Translations under genes and position numbers: made by a program
In this document: piece by piece, positions 61,301 through 64,000 of the stretch
How the letters are laid out: each line of letters starts with the position of its first letter
Numbering within the stretch: the stretch's first letter is position 1
Source of the DNA: Luscinia megarhynchos
Taxonomy: Eukaryota > Chordata > Aves > Passeriformes > Turdidae
Length of the DNA stretch: 64,000 bases
Direction of reading: 5' to 3'
Assembly: GCA_034336665.1 (NCBI GenBank)
Contig: CM067564.1
Span: forward strand, 43,166,975-43,230,974
The notes under the pieces: model-generated
Told to the model about the DNA's origin: nothing
The model's database searches: none
The model's input: only the letters and a program-made list of their open reading frames with translations

Positions 61301-64000
61301 TCCCGCAGGATCGCCTTGGAGAGCTCCCTCAGCAGCGCCAGCTGGAACCAGTGCACACCAGTGAGGCAGCCCAGTGCCACCCTGTGCCCCACAGCAGCCA
61401 CCCCAAAAGAAGGAATGATGGATTCCCAGGGGCTCACAGGGCAGGGATAGCCGAGGGATGGTTTAAATACAGGTTTGGGGTCAAAAAATCATGGAGCTTT
61501 TGTGGGGTCTCACCCCATCCTAAATAAAACCCCACATTTGTGGCCTTTCAGGACTTCCAGGGGACTTAAAGAAGAGGGAGAGTGGCTTTTTCCATGGGAA
61601 TATGACAAGAGGGAAGGGTTTTAAACTGAATGAGGATATAGGAAAGGAATTTTTGGCTGGGAGGGTGGGGAGGGAATTTCCAGAGAAGCTGTGGCTGCCC
61701 CTGGATCTCTGGAAGTGTCCAAAACCAGGTTGGATGGAGTTTGGAGCAACCTGGGATGGTGGAAGGTGCTGAGGTTGGAATTAGAGGGGCTTTAAGGGCC
61801 TCAAAGCCACCACTCACCACATAAAACAGCAGCAAAAAATCTGCCCCAGAAATATTTAAATATTTTAAATATTTATATATTTAAATGTTCTATATCCAGG
61901 CATACTTAAATATAACCTGGAAAAGGAAGTGGAATGAACCTTCCTGGGGTTGCTGGGGGGAGCAAATGCCACCTCCAGGATTCCAGAGGGAAGAGATGGA
62001 AAAGCCAAATTTACAACCCCTGGTGAGGAGGAAGGAGAAAGGATCTCCTACCTTGATCCCGTACGCCTCAAAAAGCCTCTCCAGGTCCTGCAAGGGGAAA
62101 GAAAGGTCTCAATTTCTGACCTCTGCTCTCCAGGGATTTTCTCCTGGAGGTTGTTGATGGCCAAGGGGACACACACTGGGGGGAAGCCCTTCCAACATTT
62201 ATATGGTCTTTAATTTTAATTTATTTACCTCCATTTCCACTCCTTTTCCTGGAGGGCCAGGTTCTCCCTTGGAATAAATGAAATCAGCTCATTAATTCCA
62301 TCATTTCCATGATGGAGCAAGAAGAGGAAGGGGAGTAATCCCATAACTGGACCTTTGTCTGCCACCAGCCCTCTCTGCAAAACTGGATAAATCCTATTTA
62401 GGGTTTGAATCCCACCCTGCTCCTCCACTGGATTTTGTAGGGAAAACCTGGCCCATGAGCATCCAAGTGAGCTTTGGGCCAGAGCTTTGCTCCATCCCCT
62501 TCTCCACAAACTTGTGGAAAATGGACGATTTTTGAGGTCCCTCAGTGCCACCAGTGCAGAGGACACCAAGGAGGACCATGGCCAAGGTGTCCCCGTGGTT
62601 GGTGGTCCCTTCTGGAGGTCCCCACACGTGGCTGGGTCCAACATCTCCACGGGGATGGGCTCCCACAGAAGTGATGGAATTCCATCTCCAGGGAGAGACC
62701 TGGGGATGGTGCACAGATGAAACCGTGGATGAGGGGTTTGGGAGGTCCAGCCTGGAGGCTCCTGGGGTCAGGAACACCTGAGGTGGGGCTGACCTGCCTC
62801 TCTGAGGGGCTTCATTTCACTGAAATCTGGGTTCTGCATCGACAGATTCCGGTGGAATGAAGGGCACCAGGAAGGCCCCGATGGCATCTCCAGCAGAAGG
62901 ACAATTTGGGATGCCTGTCCCCGGCATAAATCTTTGCTTTTCCAAAGTTCTGGATCTCCTGGCAACCAGGAAATCTCCCTGTCCTCACTGCTGCTGCTTC
63001 CTGGAGCGTTTTCCTCTCCATTAAGGAAGGAGCTGTTCCCACCTCCAAAGATCTGAAGCCATTCCTCCTTCCACCCCTTCCCACGTGCTCTTCAGCTTGC
63101 AGGAGCAGGAAAGGAAGCAACAATCTGTGAACATTCCAGAAATTTATCCCCTTTGGCTCCTGAAGAACATCCTTCTTCCTGAAGAAGCTCTGTGGAGATG
63201 TGGGACCACGAGTTCCTGAGCCCAGCCCAGGAGCTCTGCTTTGAAATCCCAAATTTTCGGGGGGTCACAGGAGACCTGAGCTGGGTTTTCCTGCCCAAGG
63301 TGGTGGCACCACAACAAAAATGTGGACTCAGGACTTACCTTTGGGCCTGGGGGGCCTCTTTCACCTCTCAGGCCATCCTTCCCAGGAACTCCCTGAAAAC
63401 CAGCAGCAATGTGTTAGCTCCCCTCTAAAATTCCCATTTCCTGGGTGCTGATCCCAAACTAACTCCACCTTTTTCCAGAGGGACCAACCAACCCCTTCTT
63501 GTGTCTCCCCAATTCCCATTTTTAAGTTAAATTTGGAGCAATTCTGCTCTTCTCTTGTTGGCCTCCAGAAGGGCTCATATTCCTGGGAGTTTTCCTGCTT
63601 TTCCTTTTGCCTTTGCTATCCCACCTGGAATAATGGAATTACCTCTTGTGCAACCCAAATCTTGCTTTTATTTCCCTGCCACTTTGGGACTGGATCTGTT
63701 ATGGATCCATGGGGGATAATTCCTGCAGCTTTTCTCCCAATCCCACTTTTCCTGTGACTCAGGACACATTTCCTGTAGGTAAATCAGGAATTTGGCTGCA
63801 AAGAATCCATCCAAAAACACCCTTTGGACCCCTGGGAATGAGTTTTTCTCCCAGCACAGCAAAATTTCTTGGAAATTGCTGCTGTGGCTGCTCTGCCTGG
63901 TGTCCTTTCCTGTCCCCACAAAATAAACAGCAAGAATACATAAAATTAAAAATAAATGAAATAGTTAAATGGAATATATAAAAAGTCAATAAAATAAGTA
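13290..64000 (-). CDS. COL7A1: COL7A1, 3' part (multi-exon span): type VII collagen alpha-1 chain, hinge to C terminus
   Basis: Gene-level entry; coding parts are the exon entries below. Type VII collagen is a secreted homotrimer that forms anchoring fibrils tying the epidermal basement membrane to the dermis. The window holds the C-terminal part of the triple helix: many short Gly-X-Y exons, almost all starting with a complete Gly codon in phase 0. It also holds the hinge, the NC2 domain with a Cys-x-Cys pair, and a C-terminal Kunitz domain. Exon lengths and interruptions follow the human chain as I remember it from about 49.4 to 19.2 kb. Adjacency to a urocortin gene on the same strand supports the call. 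The von Willebrand A and fibronectin III domains would lie beyond 64000. Odd points: an apparent lack of several hundred helical residues after the hinge, an elongated hinge, a Gly-to-Ser change at 37037-37039, and arrays in many introns. COL28A1 also ends in a Kunitz domain but lacks these matches. Confidence 0.93.
13545..14490. repeat. Minisatellite F, about 28-34 bp units (ATCCTGGATGGGATTTTCTG)
   Basis: About 30 units of CTGCTCTGGAAAATCCTGGA plus TGGGATTTC. It fills most of the last COL7A1 intron and stops about 60 bp from the Kunitz-exon donor. Confidence 0.9.
14550..14719 (-). CDS. COL7A1: COL7A1 exon w36: C-terminal Kunitz domain
   Basis: 170 nt, phase 1 to 0. All six Kunitz cysteines are present: ALC, EGSC, TNSC, FGGC, RREC, ERRC, with the hallmark RPFLFGGCRGNSNRF. 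It closely follows human COL7A1 (EGSC..LRWYH..CHPFVYGGCGGNANRF). The P1 position after the second Cys is Gln, so trypsin inhibition is unlikely. Acceptor TTCCCTGCAG, donor GTAAGGC. It is sandwiched between two minisatellites, about 23 bp from one and 60 bp from the other. Confidence 0.95.
14742..15420. repeat. Minisatellite G, about 40-60 bp units (CATCCAGGGGTTGGATCTGG)
   Basis: About 14 units with ACACCCCAAAACCATCCAGG and GTGGGAAA or TCTGGAAA variants alternating. It starts about 23 bp upstream of the Kunitz-exon acceptor. Confidence 0.9.
15421..15975. repeat. Minisatellite H, about 36-40 bp units (CAGGAGTGGATTCCCATATT)
   Basis: About 14 units around GGAAAAATGGGGATACCCAG. It directly follows minisatellite G but has a different consensus. 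Two longer blocks (15425-15500 and 15780-15860) repeat each other, showing higher-order copying. Confidence 0.85.
15976..17054. other. COL7A1 intron, non-repetitive island at about 16440-16900
   Basis: No exon seen. The stretch 16440-16900 has unique-looking sequence with several CpGs (CGGAGCAACCGGCC, AACCGGCGGCAATAAA), unlike the flanking arrays. A poly-A lies at 16378-16393. Possible regulatory element, not testable here. Confidence 0.35.
17055..17690 (+). repeat. Tandem array of about 108-bp units built from a CR1 tail
   Basis: Six units, each with a CR1 3'-end motif (TTTAAGGCTCTTCCATCCCA, AACCATTCCATG) followed by CCCAAACTGGAA...CCAAATCTCTGTTGGACTCC. CCAAACCATTCCATG recurs near 17112, 17221, 17331, 17439, 17549 and 17652. 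Confidence 0.85.
17691..18619. other. COL7A1 intron without visible exon
   Basis: AT-rich intronic DNA between the CR1-tail array and tentative exon w35. A GGTTCCTCAAAATCC patch near 18045-18070 has splice-like ends but the wrong phase. Confidence 0.35.
18620..18763 (-). CDS. COL7A1: COL7A1 exon w35 (tentative): NC2, 48 codons
   Basis: 144 nt, open, phase 1 to 1 as needed between w34 and the Kunitz exon. It starts LEAHRQLQGYSQPREST and ends SMEPPPLLP. TPVKLSMEP may match human VPVLRVSHAEE. Acceptor ATCCACAG, donor GTGAGTTC. The acidic Tyr-rich stretch of human NC2 has no visible counterpart and may lie in an unseen exon. Confidence 0.42.
19198..19236 (-). CDS. COL7A1: COL7A1 exon w34: NC2, 13 codons
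   Basis: 39 nt, phase 1 to 1. Joined to w33 it reads GCGGELGRKSMEK, completing the Cys-Gly-Cys pair across the junction. Acceptor GCCTGCAG, donor GTAAGGCT. Read in another frame it makes no sense, so the phase carried from w33 decides it. Confidence 0.75.
19460..19800. repeat. Three-copy tandem repeat, about 105 bp
   Basis: GGATCTCAAATAAATG recurs at about 19471, 19574 and 19684, followed each time by GGATTTCTGCAGG, AGCAAGACCC and ATCATCCCAAATTTTTAAAA. It lies in the intron between w33 and w34. Confidence 0.85.
20130..20178 (-). CDS. COL7A1: COL7A1 exon w33: start of NC2
   Basis: 49 nt, phase 0 to 1, reading EEEVKELLRSEMRGIC plus one base. It aligns with human IRGFVRQEMSQHC. Acceptor TGGCACAG, donor GTGAGTTG. 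The first cysteine of the NC2 Cys-x-Cys pair is here. In human type VII collagen this region forms the disulfides of the antiparallel dimer. Confidence 0.85.
20245..20890. repeat. Tandem repeat, about 211 bp, three full-length-like copies
   Basis: CTCAAATCTGGGCTGGCTTT plus CCAAGGAGTGTCCCCACCCT recurs near 20410, 20622 and 20833, with AATTCCTGGTTTTCCTGCAG between. It starts about 65 bp upstream of the w33 acceptor. Confidence 0.85.
21749..21802 (-). CDS. COL7A1: COL7A1 exon w32: last helical exon, 18 codons
   Basis: 54 nt, phase 0: GENGPAGQKGAKGDPGLS. Acceptor TTCAACAG, donor GTGAGTGC. It corresponds to the human GPAGPRGEKGEA end of the helix, just before NC2. Confidence 0.92.
21803..22789. 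other. COL7A1 intron between w31 and w32
   Basis: No exon seen. Contains a short (TTAA) run at 22508-22527. Confidence 0.35.
22790..22867 (-). CDS. COL7A1: COL7A1 exon w31: Gly-X-Y with cysteine-bearing interruption, 26 codons
   Basis: 78 nt, phase 0: two triplets, then GRSQLCLQ, then four triplets ending GPKGEV. Acceptor CTCTCCAG, donor GTCAGTA. An internal CAG (22828-22826) would give a 36-nt exon, GPPGMDGPKGEV. I prefer 78 nt because the human segment, with its own interruption (GERVVG), is also 26 residues. Confidence 0.75.
22868..24770. other. COL7A1 intron, 5' portion of the w30-w31 intron
   Basis: AT-rich single-copy-looking DNA with poly-A (23128-23149) and ATTTTATTT-rich sequence at 24180-24300. 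A small CpG-bearing patch lies near 24490-24620. No exon seen. Confidence 0.35.
24771..26870. repeat. Minisatellite I, 2.1 kb (GGGATCTGTGGGATTCCTGT)
   Basis: The largest array. The first half (to about 25990) alternates GGGATTTGGGATCTGTG and GGATTCCTGTG units. The second half changes to CAGGACCTGCTGGGATTC variants. It runs up to the w30 donor. Open frames of up to 297 residues (repeated SVGFLWDLG-type peptides) are repeat translations. Confidence 0.95.
26878..26994 (-). CDS. COL7A1: COL7A1 exon w30: Gly-X-Y, 39 codons
   Basis: 117 nt, phase 0, thirteen unbroken triplets, starting GAKGVPGLAGFKG and ending GEPGPQ. The human counterpart is also 39 residues, as I remember it. Acceptor GATTTCCAG, donor GTGAGCAG. 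The 2.1-kb array starts within about 10-20 bp of the donor. Confidence 0.92.
26995..28191. other. COL7A1 intron between w29 and w30
   Basis: No exon seen. Contains GTTGTTGTTG and poly-T near 27664-27702. Confidence 0.35.
28192..28254 (-). CDS. COL7A1: COL7A1 exon w29: Gly-X-Y, 21 codons
   Basis: 63 nt, phase 0, starting GEPGASGNDGALG and ending GEKGEK. Acceptor CTTCCAG, donor GTTGGTG. Confidence 0.9.
28598..28652 (+). mobile_element. CR1 tail fragment
   Basis: GATCTTTAATCATCCCTTCC, CATTCCATGATTCTGTGATG: a minimal CR1 3' end, immediately beside the w28 donor. Confidence 0.45.
28664..28726 (-). CDS. COL7A1: COL7A1 exon w28: Gly-X-Y, 21 codons
   Basis: 63 nt, phase 0, starting GEIGSPGKPGIPG and ending GRDGAK. 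Acceptor ATCCACAG, donor GTGAGGA. Confidence 0.92.
28727..29279. other. COL7A1 intron with candidate conserved element at about 29030-29280
   Basis: The right half is non-repetitive and rich in factor-like words: CTGATAAGG and GCTGATAAGAGC (GATA-type), several ATTA cores, CATAAAAAGCCCATTAAGG. It is compositionally unlike the neighbouring arrays. No exon. Confidence 0.35.
29280..30420. repeat. Minisatellite J, about 148-bp units, 7-8 copies
   Basis: GAGGGATTTTCCCACAG or near variants recur at about 29401, 29569, 29727, 29874, 30023, 30171 and 30319. The first two spacings are 168 and 158, the later ones 147-149. Later copies are more alike, suggesting recent expansion toward w27. Confidence 0.9.
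30436..30489 (-). CDS. COL7A1: COL7A1 exon w27: Gly-X-Y, 18 codons
   Basis: 54 nt, phase 0: GFRGFPGRTGAPGAKGAK. Acceptor TTCCCAG, donor GTGAGCC. The 148-bp array reaches to about 15-20 bp from the donor. Confidence 0.92.
30753..30806 (-). CDS. COL7A1: COL7A1 exon w26: Gly-X-Y, 18 codons
   Basis: 54 nt, phase 0: GGKGDPGTTGDTGQKGTK. Acceptor CCATGTAG, donor GTAGGAC. Confidence 0.92.
31180..32060. repeat. Minisatellite K, mixed 29- and 31-bp units (GGAATGTGGGATCTGGGATG)
   Basis: About 28 units, ending in GCACAGACA or GAGCACAGACA. Very homogeneous and free of stops on both strands, so frames over 350 residues arise in several phases. It begins about 35 bp past the w25 donor. Confidence 0.95.
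32095..32175 (-). CDS. COL7A1: COL7A1 exon w25: Gly-X-Y, 27 codons
   Basis: 81 nt, phase 0, starting GAAGLDGKNGIKG and ending GQKGKA, nine perfect triplets. Acceptor TTCTGGCAG, donor GTGAGTGG. A minisatellite begins about 35 bp past the donor. Confidence 0.92.
32176..33394. other. COL7A1 intron, 3' portion between w24 and w25
   Basis: No exon seen. AT-rich patches at 32600-32645 and 32840-32885. Confidence 0.35.
33395..34280. repeat. Minisatellite L, about 143-156-bp units, six copies
   Basis: GGAGAGATTTTGGAATGTGG or close variants recur near 33491, 33633, 33788, 33945, 34098 and 34251. Each copy includes AAAATAAGATTTAGACC and TTTCCTGCTTATCCTGG. Confidence 0.9.
34281..36479. other. COL7A1 intron with CpG-bearing non-repetitive island (34380-35660)
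   Basis: About 1.3 kb with many isolated CpGs (GTGTCGTGCC, GGCCGATAAACGGC, CGAACGCAG, AACGAGCGGCAATTCG) and few tandem repeats. The rest is AT-rich intron. No exon was found; it may hold regulatory DNA. Confidence 0.35.
36480..36556 (+). mobile_element. CR1 3' tail with ATGATTCC repeats
   Basis: GGGCTCGATGATCCTGGTGG, TCCTTTCCATGATTCCATGA and further CCATGATT octamer copies, as in CR1 ends. Confidence 0.6.
36661..36910 (-). mobile_element. CR1 3'-end fragment, reversed
   Basis: Reverse orientation: ATGGAATCATGGAATCACAG, GGTGGGAAGGGACCTTAAAG, CCCATGGGCAGGGACACTTG, CATCCAACCTGGCCTTGGAC. About 250 bp, 5'-truncated. It ends about 110 bp from the w24 donor. Confidence 0.8.
37022..37057 (-). CDS. 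COL7A1: COL7A1 exon w24: 12 codons with Gly-to-Ser break
   Basis: 36 nt, phase 0: GEPGEPSSPGSS. The third triplet starts with AGT (Ser, 37037-37039) instead of GGN. The human exon has four intact triplets here, to my recollection. Acceptor CCTTGCAG, donor GTGAGTTG. Splice sites, phase and length are normal, so the exon is probably used. Confidence 0.87.
37481..37552 (-). CDS. COL7A1: COL7A1 exon w23: Gly-X-Y, 24 codons
   Basis: 72 nt, phase 0, starting GIKGEAGSKGMMG and ending GPVGQK. Acceptor ATTTTAG, donor GTGAGCT. Confidence 0.92.
37895..38625. repeat. AT-rich minisatellite M (TTTTTAATGGAGTATTTTTT)
   Basis: About 35 short units of ATGGAGTATTTTTAATGG, ATGGAGCATTTTCTT and GGGTTATTTTTT variants. 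A/T-dominated, unlike all other arrays here. It lies between w22 and w23. Confidence 0.9.
38626..39355. other. COL7A1 intron between w22 and w23
   Basis: No exon seen; GC-rich intronic DNA. Confidence 0.35.
39360..39515 (-). mobile_element. CR1 3'-end fragment, reversed
   Basis: CATCCAACCTGGCCTTGGAC, ACTTCCAGGGATCCAGGG and the following TTTTTCTAGGAATTCC order match reversed CR1. It ends right at the w22 donor region. Confidence 0.7.
39520..39591 (-). CDS. COL7A1: COL7A1 exon w22: Gly-X-Y, 24 codons
   Basis: 72 nt, phase 0, starting GEQGLPGFDGDKGEK and ending GPVGEK. Acceptor CCTTTCAG, donor GTGGGAA. Only about 100 bp from w21. A reversed CR1 fragment ends close to its donor. Confidence 0.92.
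39696..39752 (-). CDS. COL7A1: COL7A1 exon w21: Gly-X-Y with MTIF interruption, 19 codons
   Basis: 57 nt, phase 0: GESMTIFGPQGYKGTKGDP. One triplet is followed by the non-helical MTIF, then four triplets. The human chain has GDSAVILGPPG here, so the interruption is conserved. Acceptor TTCTCCAG, donor GTAAGTTT. Confidence 0.92.
39958..40175. repeat. Three-copy tandem repeat, about 63 bp
   Basis: GGACAATGGGATCATTC or similar, followed by CCAGGCTGCCA.TGCTGGGA, three times. Intron between w20 and w21. Confidence 0.8.
40541..40562. repeat. TA dinucleotide microsatellite
   Basis: An alternating TATATATA run of about 20 bp ending in ATATAG. Confidence 0.8.
40563..41671. other. COL7A1 intron with small non-repetitive island (about 40960-41280)
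   Basis: No exon seen. The island carries CpGs and mixed words (GGCTCGGGACACGAAGC, TCACCCGATATTGTGTGA), unlike the flanks. Poly-T at 41408-41431. Confidence 0.3.
41672..41707 (-). CDS. COL7A1: COL7A1 exon w20: Gly-X-Y, 12 codons
   Basis: 36 nt, phase 0: GDRGLLGPKGER. Acceptor GTTTTTAG, donor GTAAGGA. Confidence 0.92.
42060..42860. repeat. Minisatellite N, about 56-bp units, 14 copies
   Basis: GGGATTATTCCCAAAG recurs about every 56 bp with GCCTGATCCAGGGTTCTCC between. Two multi-unit blocks (starting near 42340 and 42560) repeat each other. It lies about 105 bp past the w19 donor. Confidence 0.92.
42966..43001 (-). CDS. COL7A1: COL7A1 exon w19: Gly-X-Y, 12 codons
   Basis: 36 nt, phase 0: GPKGFPGVKGQR. 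Acceptor TTTTTCCAG, donor GTAAGAA. Confidence 0.92.
43430..43580 (-). mobile_element. CR1 3'-end fragment, reversed
   Basis: GGTGCTCCAAGCCTCATCCA, ACCTGGCCTTGGACACTTCC, TCTGTGCCAGGGCCTCCCCA and CACAGAGAAGGATTTCTTCC. Truncated. Confidence 0.75.
43990..44034 (-). CDS. COL7A1: COL7A1 exon w18: Gly-X-Y, 15 codons
   Basis: 45 nt, phase 0: GDEGIVGMRGPPGMM. Acceptor ATCCCCCAG, donor GTGAGTG. A solo LTR begins about 130 bp upstream in the preceding intron. Confidence 0.92.
44166..44872. mobile_element. Solo LTR 1 (ERVL-like, about 707 bp)
   Basis: Starts TGTGTTGGGTTGATGTGGCC and ends CTTCACACCAGGACA; TG...CA ends. ATCCC precedes it and the right edge reads CAGGACATCCC, suggesting a short target duplication. 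No internal viral genes remain. A second copy is at 60389-61094. The family name is from memory; strand not assigned. Confidence 0.8.
44873..45455. other. COL7A1 intron between LTR 1 and w17
   Basis: No exon seen. Confidence 0.35.
45456..45515 (-). CDS. COL7A1: COL7A1 exon w17: Gly-X-Y with one-residue gap, 20 codons
   Basis: 60 nt, phase 0: GEAGVGAAGPKGPHGFPGPR. The GV-G gap falls where the human chain has GDPGVGLPG. Acceptor GTTTTCCAG, donor GTAGGTCC. Confidence 0.92.
45815..45850 (-). CDS. COL7A1: COL7A1 exon w16: Gly-X-Y, 12 codons
   Basis: 36 nt, phase 0: GIPGTPGPKGNK. Acceptor TCCTACAG, donor GTCAGTG. The intron to w15 is only about 150 bp... measured as 45851-45998. Confidence 0.92.
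45999..46070 (-). CDS. COL7A1: COL7A1 exon w15: Gly-X-Y, 24 codons
   Basis: 72 nt, phase 0, starting GERGRRGRSGFPG and ending GSPGKE; basic at its start. Acceptor TTTTCCAG, donor GTGGAT. Confidence 0.9.
46654..46779 (-). CDS. COL7A1: COL7A1 exon w14: Gly-X-Y, 42 codons
   Basis: 126 nt, phase 0, fourteen unbroken triplets, starting GEPGAPGPPGAQG and ending GVPGIPGQK. The longest helical exon in the window. Acceptor CTCCCCAG, donor GTGAGGGG. CpG-rich against its flanks. Confidence 0.93.
46780..47716. other. COL7A1 intron between w13 and w14
   Basis: No exon or array seen. Confidence 0.35.
47717..47776 (-). CDS. COL7A1: COL7A1 exon w13: Gly-X-Y with one-residue gap, 20 codons
   Basis: 60 nt, phase 0: GEPGIGFRGPIGQAGPPGFK. 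The second triplet lacks its third residue (GI-GFR), matching a GVG interruption in the human chain. Acceptor TTTCACAG, donor GTAGGC. Confidence 0.92.
48150..48185 (-). CDS. COL7A1: COL7A1 exon w12: Gly-X-Y, 12 codons
   Basis: 36 nt, phase 0: GTKGDRGEEGQK. Acceptor TTCCCCAG, donor GTAAAGG. Confidence 0.92.
48784..48819 (-). CDS. COL7A1: COL7A1 exon w11: Gly-X-Y, 12 codons
   Basis: 36 nt, phase 0: GQPGDVGEPGEK. Acceptor CTTGCAG, donor GTGAGTGC. Confidence 0.92.
49376..49420 (-). CDS. COL7A1: COL7A1 exon w10: Gly-X-Y, 15 codons
   Basis: 45 nt, phase 0: GEMGAPGARGDKGEK, five perfect triplets. Acceptor TTTTCCAG, donor GTAGGG. Confidence 0.92.
49950..49994 (-). CDS. COL7A1: COL7A1 exon w9: interrupted helix, 15 codons
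   Basis: 45 nt, phase 0 to 0: KEGSGPADPSSRGPK. It does not start with Gly, and only its ends are collagenous. It aligns with the interruption near GLAGDLVGEPG in the human chain. Acceptor CTTGCAG, donor GTTGGTG. An array starts about 15 bp upstream of the acceptor. Confidence 0.6.
50010..50695. repeat. GGGAT pentamer satellite with TCCATGGGAT and TCTATGGGAT variants
   Basis: A pure (GGGAT)n core at about 50104-50170 is flanked by GGGATCTATGGGATGGGA and GGGATCCATGGGATGG units. Two ~150-bp blocks (50340-50410 and 50515-50605) repeat each other. It lies about 15 bp upstream of the w9 acceptor. The G-rich plus strand is the template for COL7A1. Confidence 0.95.
50745..50770 (-). CDS. COL7A1: COL7A1 exon w8 (tentative): 26-nt bridging exon
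   Basis: 26 nt between TTTCCAG and GTATGG. Joined to w7 (phase 1) it reads GPHHPRRIK and restores phase 0 for w9. Phase agreement is the main support; the acceptor tract is weak. Confidence 0.22.
51573..51777 (-). CDS. COL7A1: COL7A1 exon w7 (tentative): end of hinge, basic and proline-rich
   Basis: 205 nt, open, phase 0 to 1, starting ENGNSDNGSAMPRHRSRRS. A collagen-like tail, PPGAPGARKFPVGIHG, follows near its end. Acceptor TTCCCTTCCCACAG is strong and donor GTGAGC good. The Arg-rich start recalls the RRR that closes the human hinge. An internal acceptor would give a shorter exon. It lies just 5' (in gene order) of a stretch with little coding. Confidence 0.4.
51834..52795. repeat. GGATT/GGGAT pentamer satellite, about 960 bp
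   Basis: Starts as (GGGAT)n at 51838-51888 and then turns into (GGATT)n with GGACT and ACATT variants. Higher-order blocks repeat (for example 52510-52640 and 52640-52760). Open frames reading WIGLDWIGLD are repeat translations. Confidence 0.95.
52870..53000 (+). mobile_element. CR1 3'-end fragment
   Basis: GGTTGGATGGGCTTTGGGAT, GTGGAAGGTGTCCCTGCCCA and CCCATTCCATGATTCCATGA in CR1 order, beside the GGATT satellite. Confidence 0.8.
53001..55024. other. COL7A1 intron without supported exon
   Basis: About 2 kb with no collagen exon. An open minus frame at 54640-54831 has an acceptor-like start but no donor in a usable phase. Confidence 0.35.
55025..55320 (+). mobile_element. CR1 3'-end copy
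   Basis: GAGAGCTTCCAGCACATTGC, GGAGAGCTGGAGAGGGACTG, AATGTCCAAGGCCAGGCTGG and GGGAGATGTCCCTGCC: about 300 bp of CR1 3' region. Confidence 0.8.
55340..55515 (-). mobile_element. CR1 fragment, reversed
   Basis: GAGTGCTGTCCAAACACTCC, AACCCAACCTAAACCTCCCT, GTCCCTGTCACCAGAGAGCA: an internal 3' CR1 part in reverse, directly abutting a forward copy. Confidence 0.65.
55745..55855 (+). mobile_element. CR1 fragment
   Basis: AATTCCTGGCTGGGCTGGAA, GAGAATCCCTGGATCCCTGC, GGAGCAGCCTGGGATGTGGG: short CR1 3' piece. Confidence 0.55.
56030..56375 (+). mobile_element. CR1 3'-end copy
   Basis: Same order as the copy at 55025 but extending to the tail: GGCTGGATGGGGCTTGGAGC, ACCCTTAAAATCCCTTCCCA and AAAACCTTTCCATGGGTC. 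Confidence 0.85.
56778..57715. repeat. Tandem triplication, about 315-bp units
   Basis: Units begin near 56783, 57098 and 57416 with TTTAAAGATGTTGCTG-like sequence. They run through TTCCACAGGGATACAACAAT and AAATGACTCAGATGCTCCAG to TTTCCATATCCATGGAAA. A detached fragment lies at 59745-59847. Confidence 0.85.
58038..58151 (-). CDS. COL7A1: COL7A1 exon w6: extended hinge, 38 codons, acidic
   Basis: 114 nt, phase 0 to 0, starting SLAVSPPHPGDLQ and ending EEQLQQDTSQ. The second half (SEPLEERLEEQLQQ) looks like a short coiled coil. Acceptor CTCTGCAG, donor GTGTGTTT. The intron upstream of the acceptor carries an unusually long pyrimidine tract (58192-58575). Confidence 0.65.
58192..58575. repeat. 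Pure purine tract (GGAAAAAA)n, about 380 bp
   Basis: Almost only A and G on the plus strand, so nearly pure pyrimidine on the COL7A1 sense strand. It ends about 40 bp upstream of the w6 acceptor. The Phe- and Lys-rich frames here are artefacts. Confidence 0.95.
58576..59185. other. COL7A1 intron between purine tract and CR1
   Basis: Splice-like patches at 58815-58860 and 58990-59030 do not fit the phase of w5 and w6. No exon called. Confidence 0.35.
59190..59745 (-). mobile_element. CR1 3' region, reversed, about 550 bp
   Basis: Reversed CR1: AGTGGGAAGTGACCCACAGG, CATTCCCAACTCCTGGCTCT, CTCTCCTCCTGTCCCTGTTC, CTTTTCTCCAGCCTGAGCCC. The longest CR1 piece in the window. Confidence 0.8.
59745..59847. 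repeat. Detached copy of the 315-bp repeat
   Basis: TTCCATATCCATGGAAAGTG through CTTTTTAAAGATGTTGCTGT and TATTCCCAAGAATT matches the junction of the units at 56778-57715. Confidence 0.8.
59932..60027 (-). CDS. COL7A1: COL7A1 exon w5: extended hinge, 32 codons
   Basis: 96 nt, phase 0 to 0, starting DPLVSDTSRRVPASTELTG and ending LEVLLSE. Acceptor GTGCTGCAG, donor GTGAAAA. CpG-rich compared with its surroundings, as real exons here tend to be. I know no human counterpart; it fits by phase, strand and position. Confidence 0.65.
60389..61094. mobile_element. Solo LTR 2 (ERVL-like, about 706 bp)
   Basis: Near-identical to LTR 1 with scattered substitutions and small indels. Starts TGTGTTGGGTTGATGTGACC and ends CCTTCACACCAGGACA. 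ATCCC stands directly before and after it, a 5-bp target duplication. It lies in the w4-w5 intron. No coding remnants. Confidence 0.85.
61234..61341 (-). CDS. COL7A1: COL7A1 exon w4: hinge, 36 codons
   Basis: 108 nt, phase 0 to 0, starting LALLRELSKAILRDGLHG and ending SQAAVPVT. The start aligns with the human hinge segment around SALREIVE. Acceptor GTTCCAG, donor GTGAGTGG. Non-collagenous and leucine-rich. Confidence 0.85.
61645..61810 (+). mobile_element. CR1 3'-end fragment
   Basis: TTCCAGAGAAGCTGTGGCTG, GGATCTCTGGAAGTGTCCAA, AGGTTGGATGGAGTTTGGAG and GATGGTGGAAGGTGC, followed by GGCTTTAAGGGCC. Confidence 0.8.
62052..62087 (-). CDS. COL7A1: COL7A1 exon w3: hinge, 12 codons
   Basis: 36 nt, phase 0 to 0: DLERLFEAYGIK. 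It matches the human hinge segment that contains LLETAGIK. Acceptor CCTTGCAG, donor GTAGGA. Predicted helical, amphipathic and non-collagenous. Confidence 0.85.
62229..62267 (-). CDS. COL7A1: COL7A1 exon w2: end of helix, start of hinge
   Basis: 39 nt, phase 0 to 0: GEPGPPGKGVEME. Two triplets are followed by non-helical residues. Acceptor TTCCAAG, donor GTAAAT. It corresponds to the point where the human helix gives way to the hinge. Confidence 0.8.
62268..63338. other. COL7A1 intron between w1 and w2
   Basis: About 1.1 kb of GC-rich intron. No exon, array or mobile element recognised. Confidence 0.35.
63339..63392 (-). CDS. COL7A1: COL7A1 exon w1: Gly-X-Y, 18 codons
   Basis: 54 nt, phase 0 to 0, reading GVPGKDGLRGERGPPGPK without interruption. 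Acceptor TTTTCAG, donor GTAAGTCC. It is the most 5' exon in the window, and by alignment the last pure helical exon before the hinge. Nothing collagenous is seen at 63393-64000. Confidence 0.9.
63393..64000. other. COL7A1 intron at the right edge
   Basis: No collagen exon seen; AT-rich toward the end. Confidence 0.35.
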
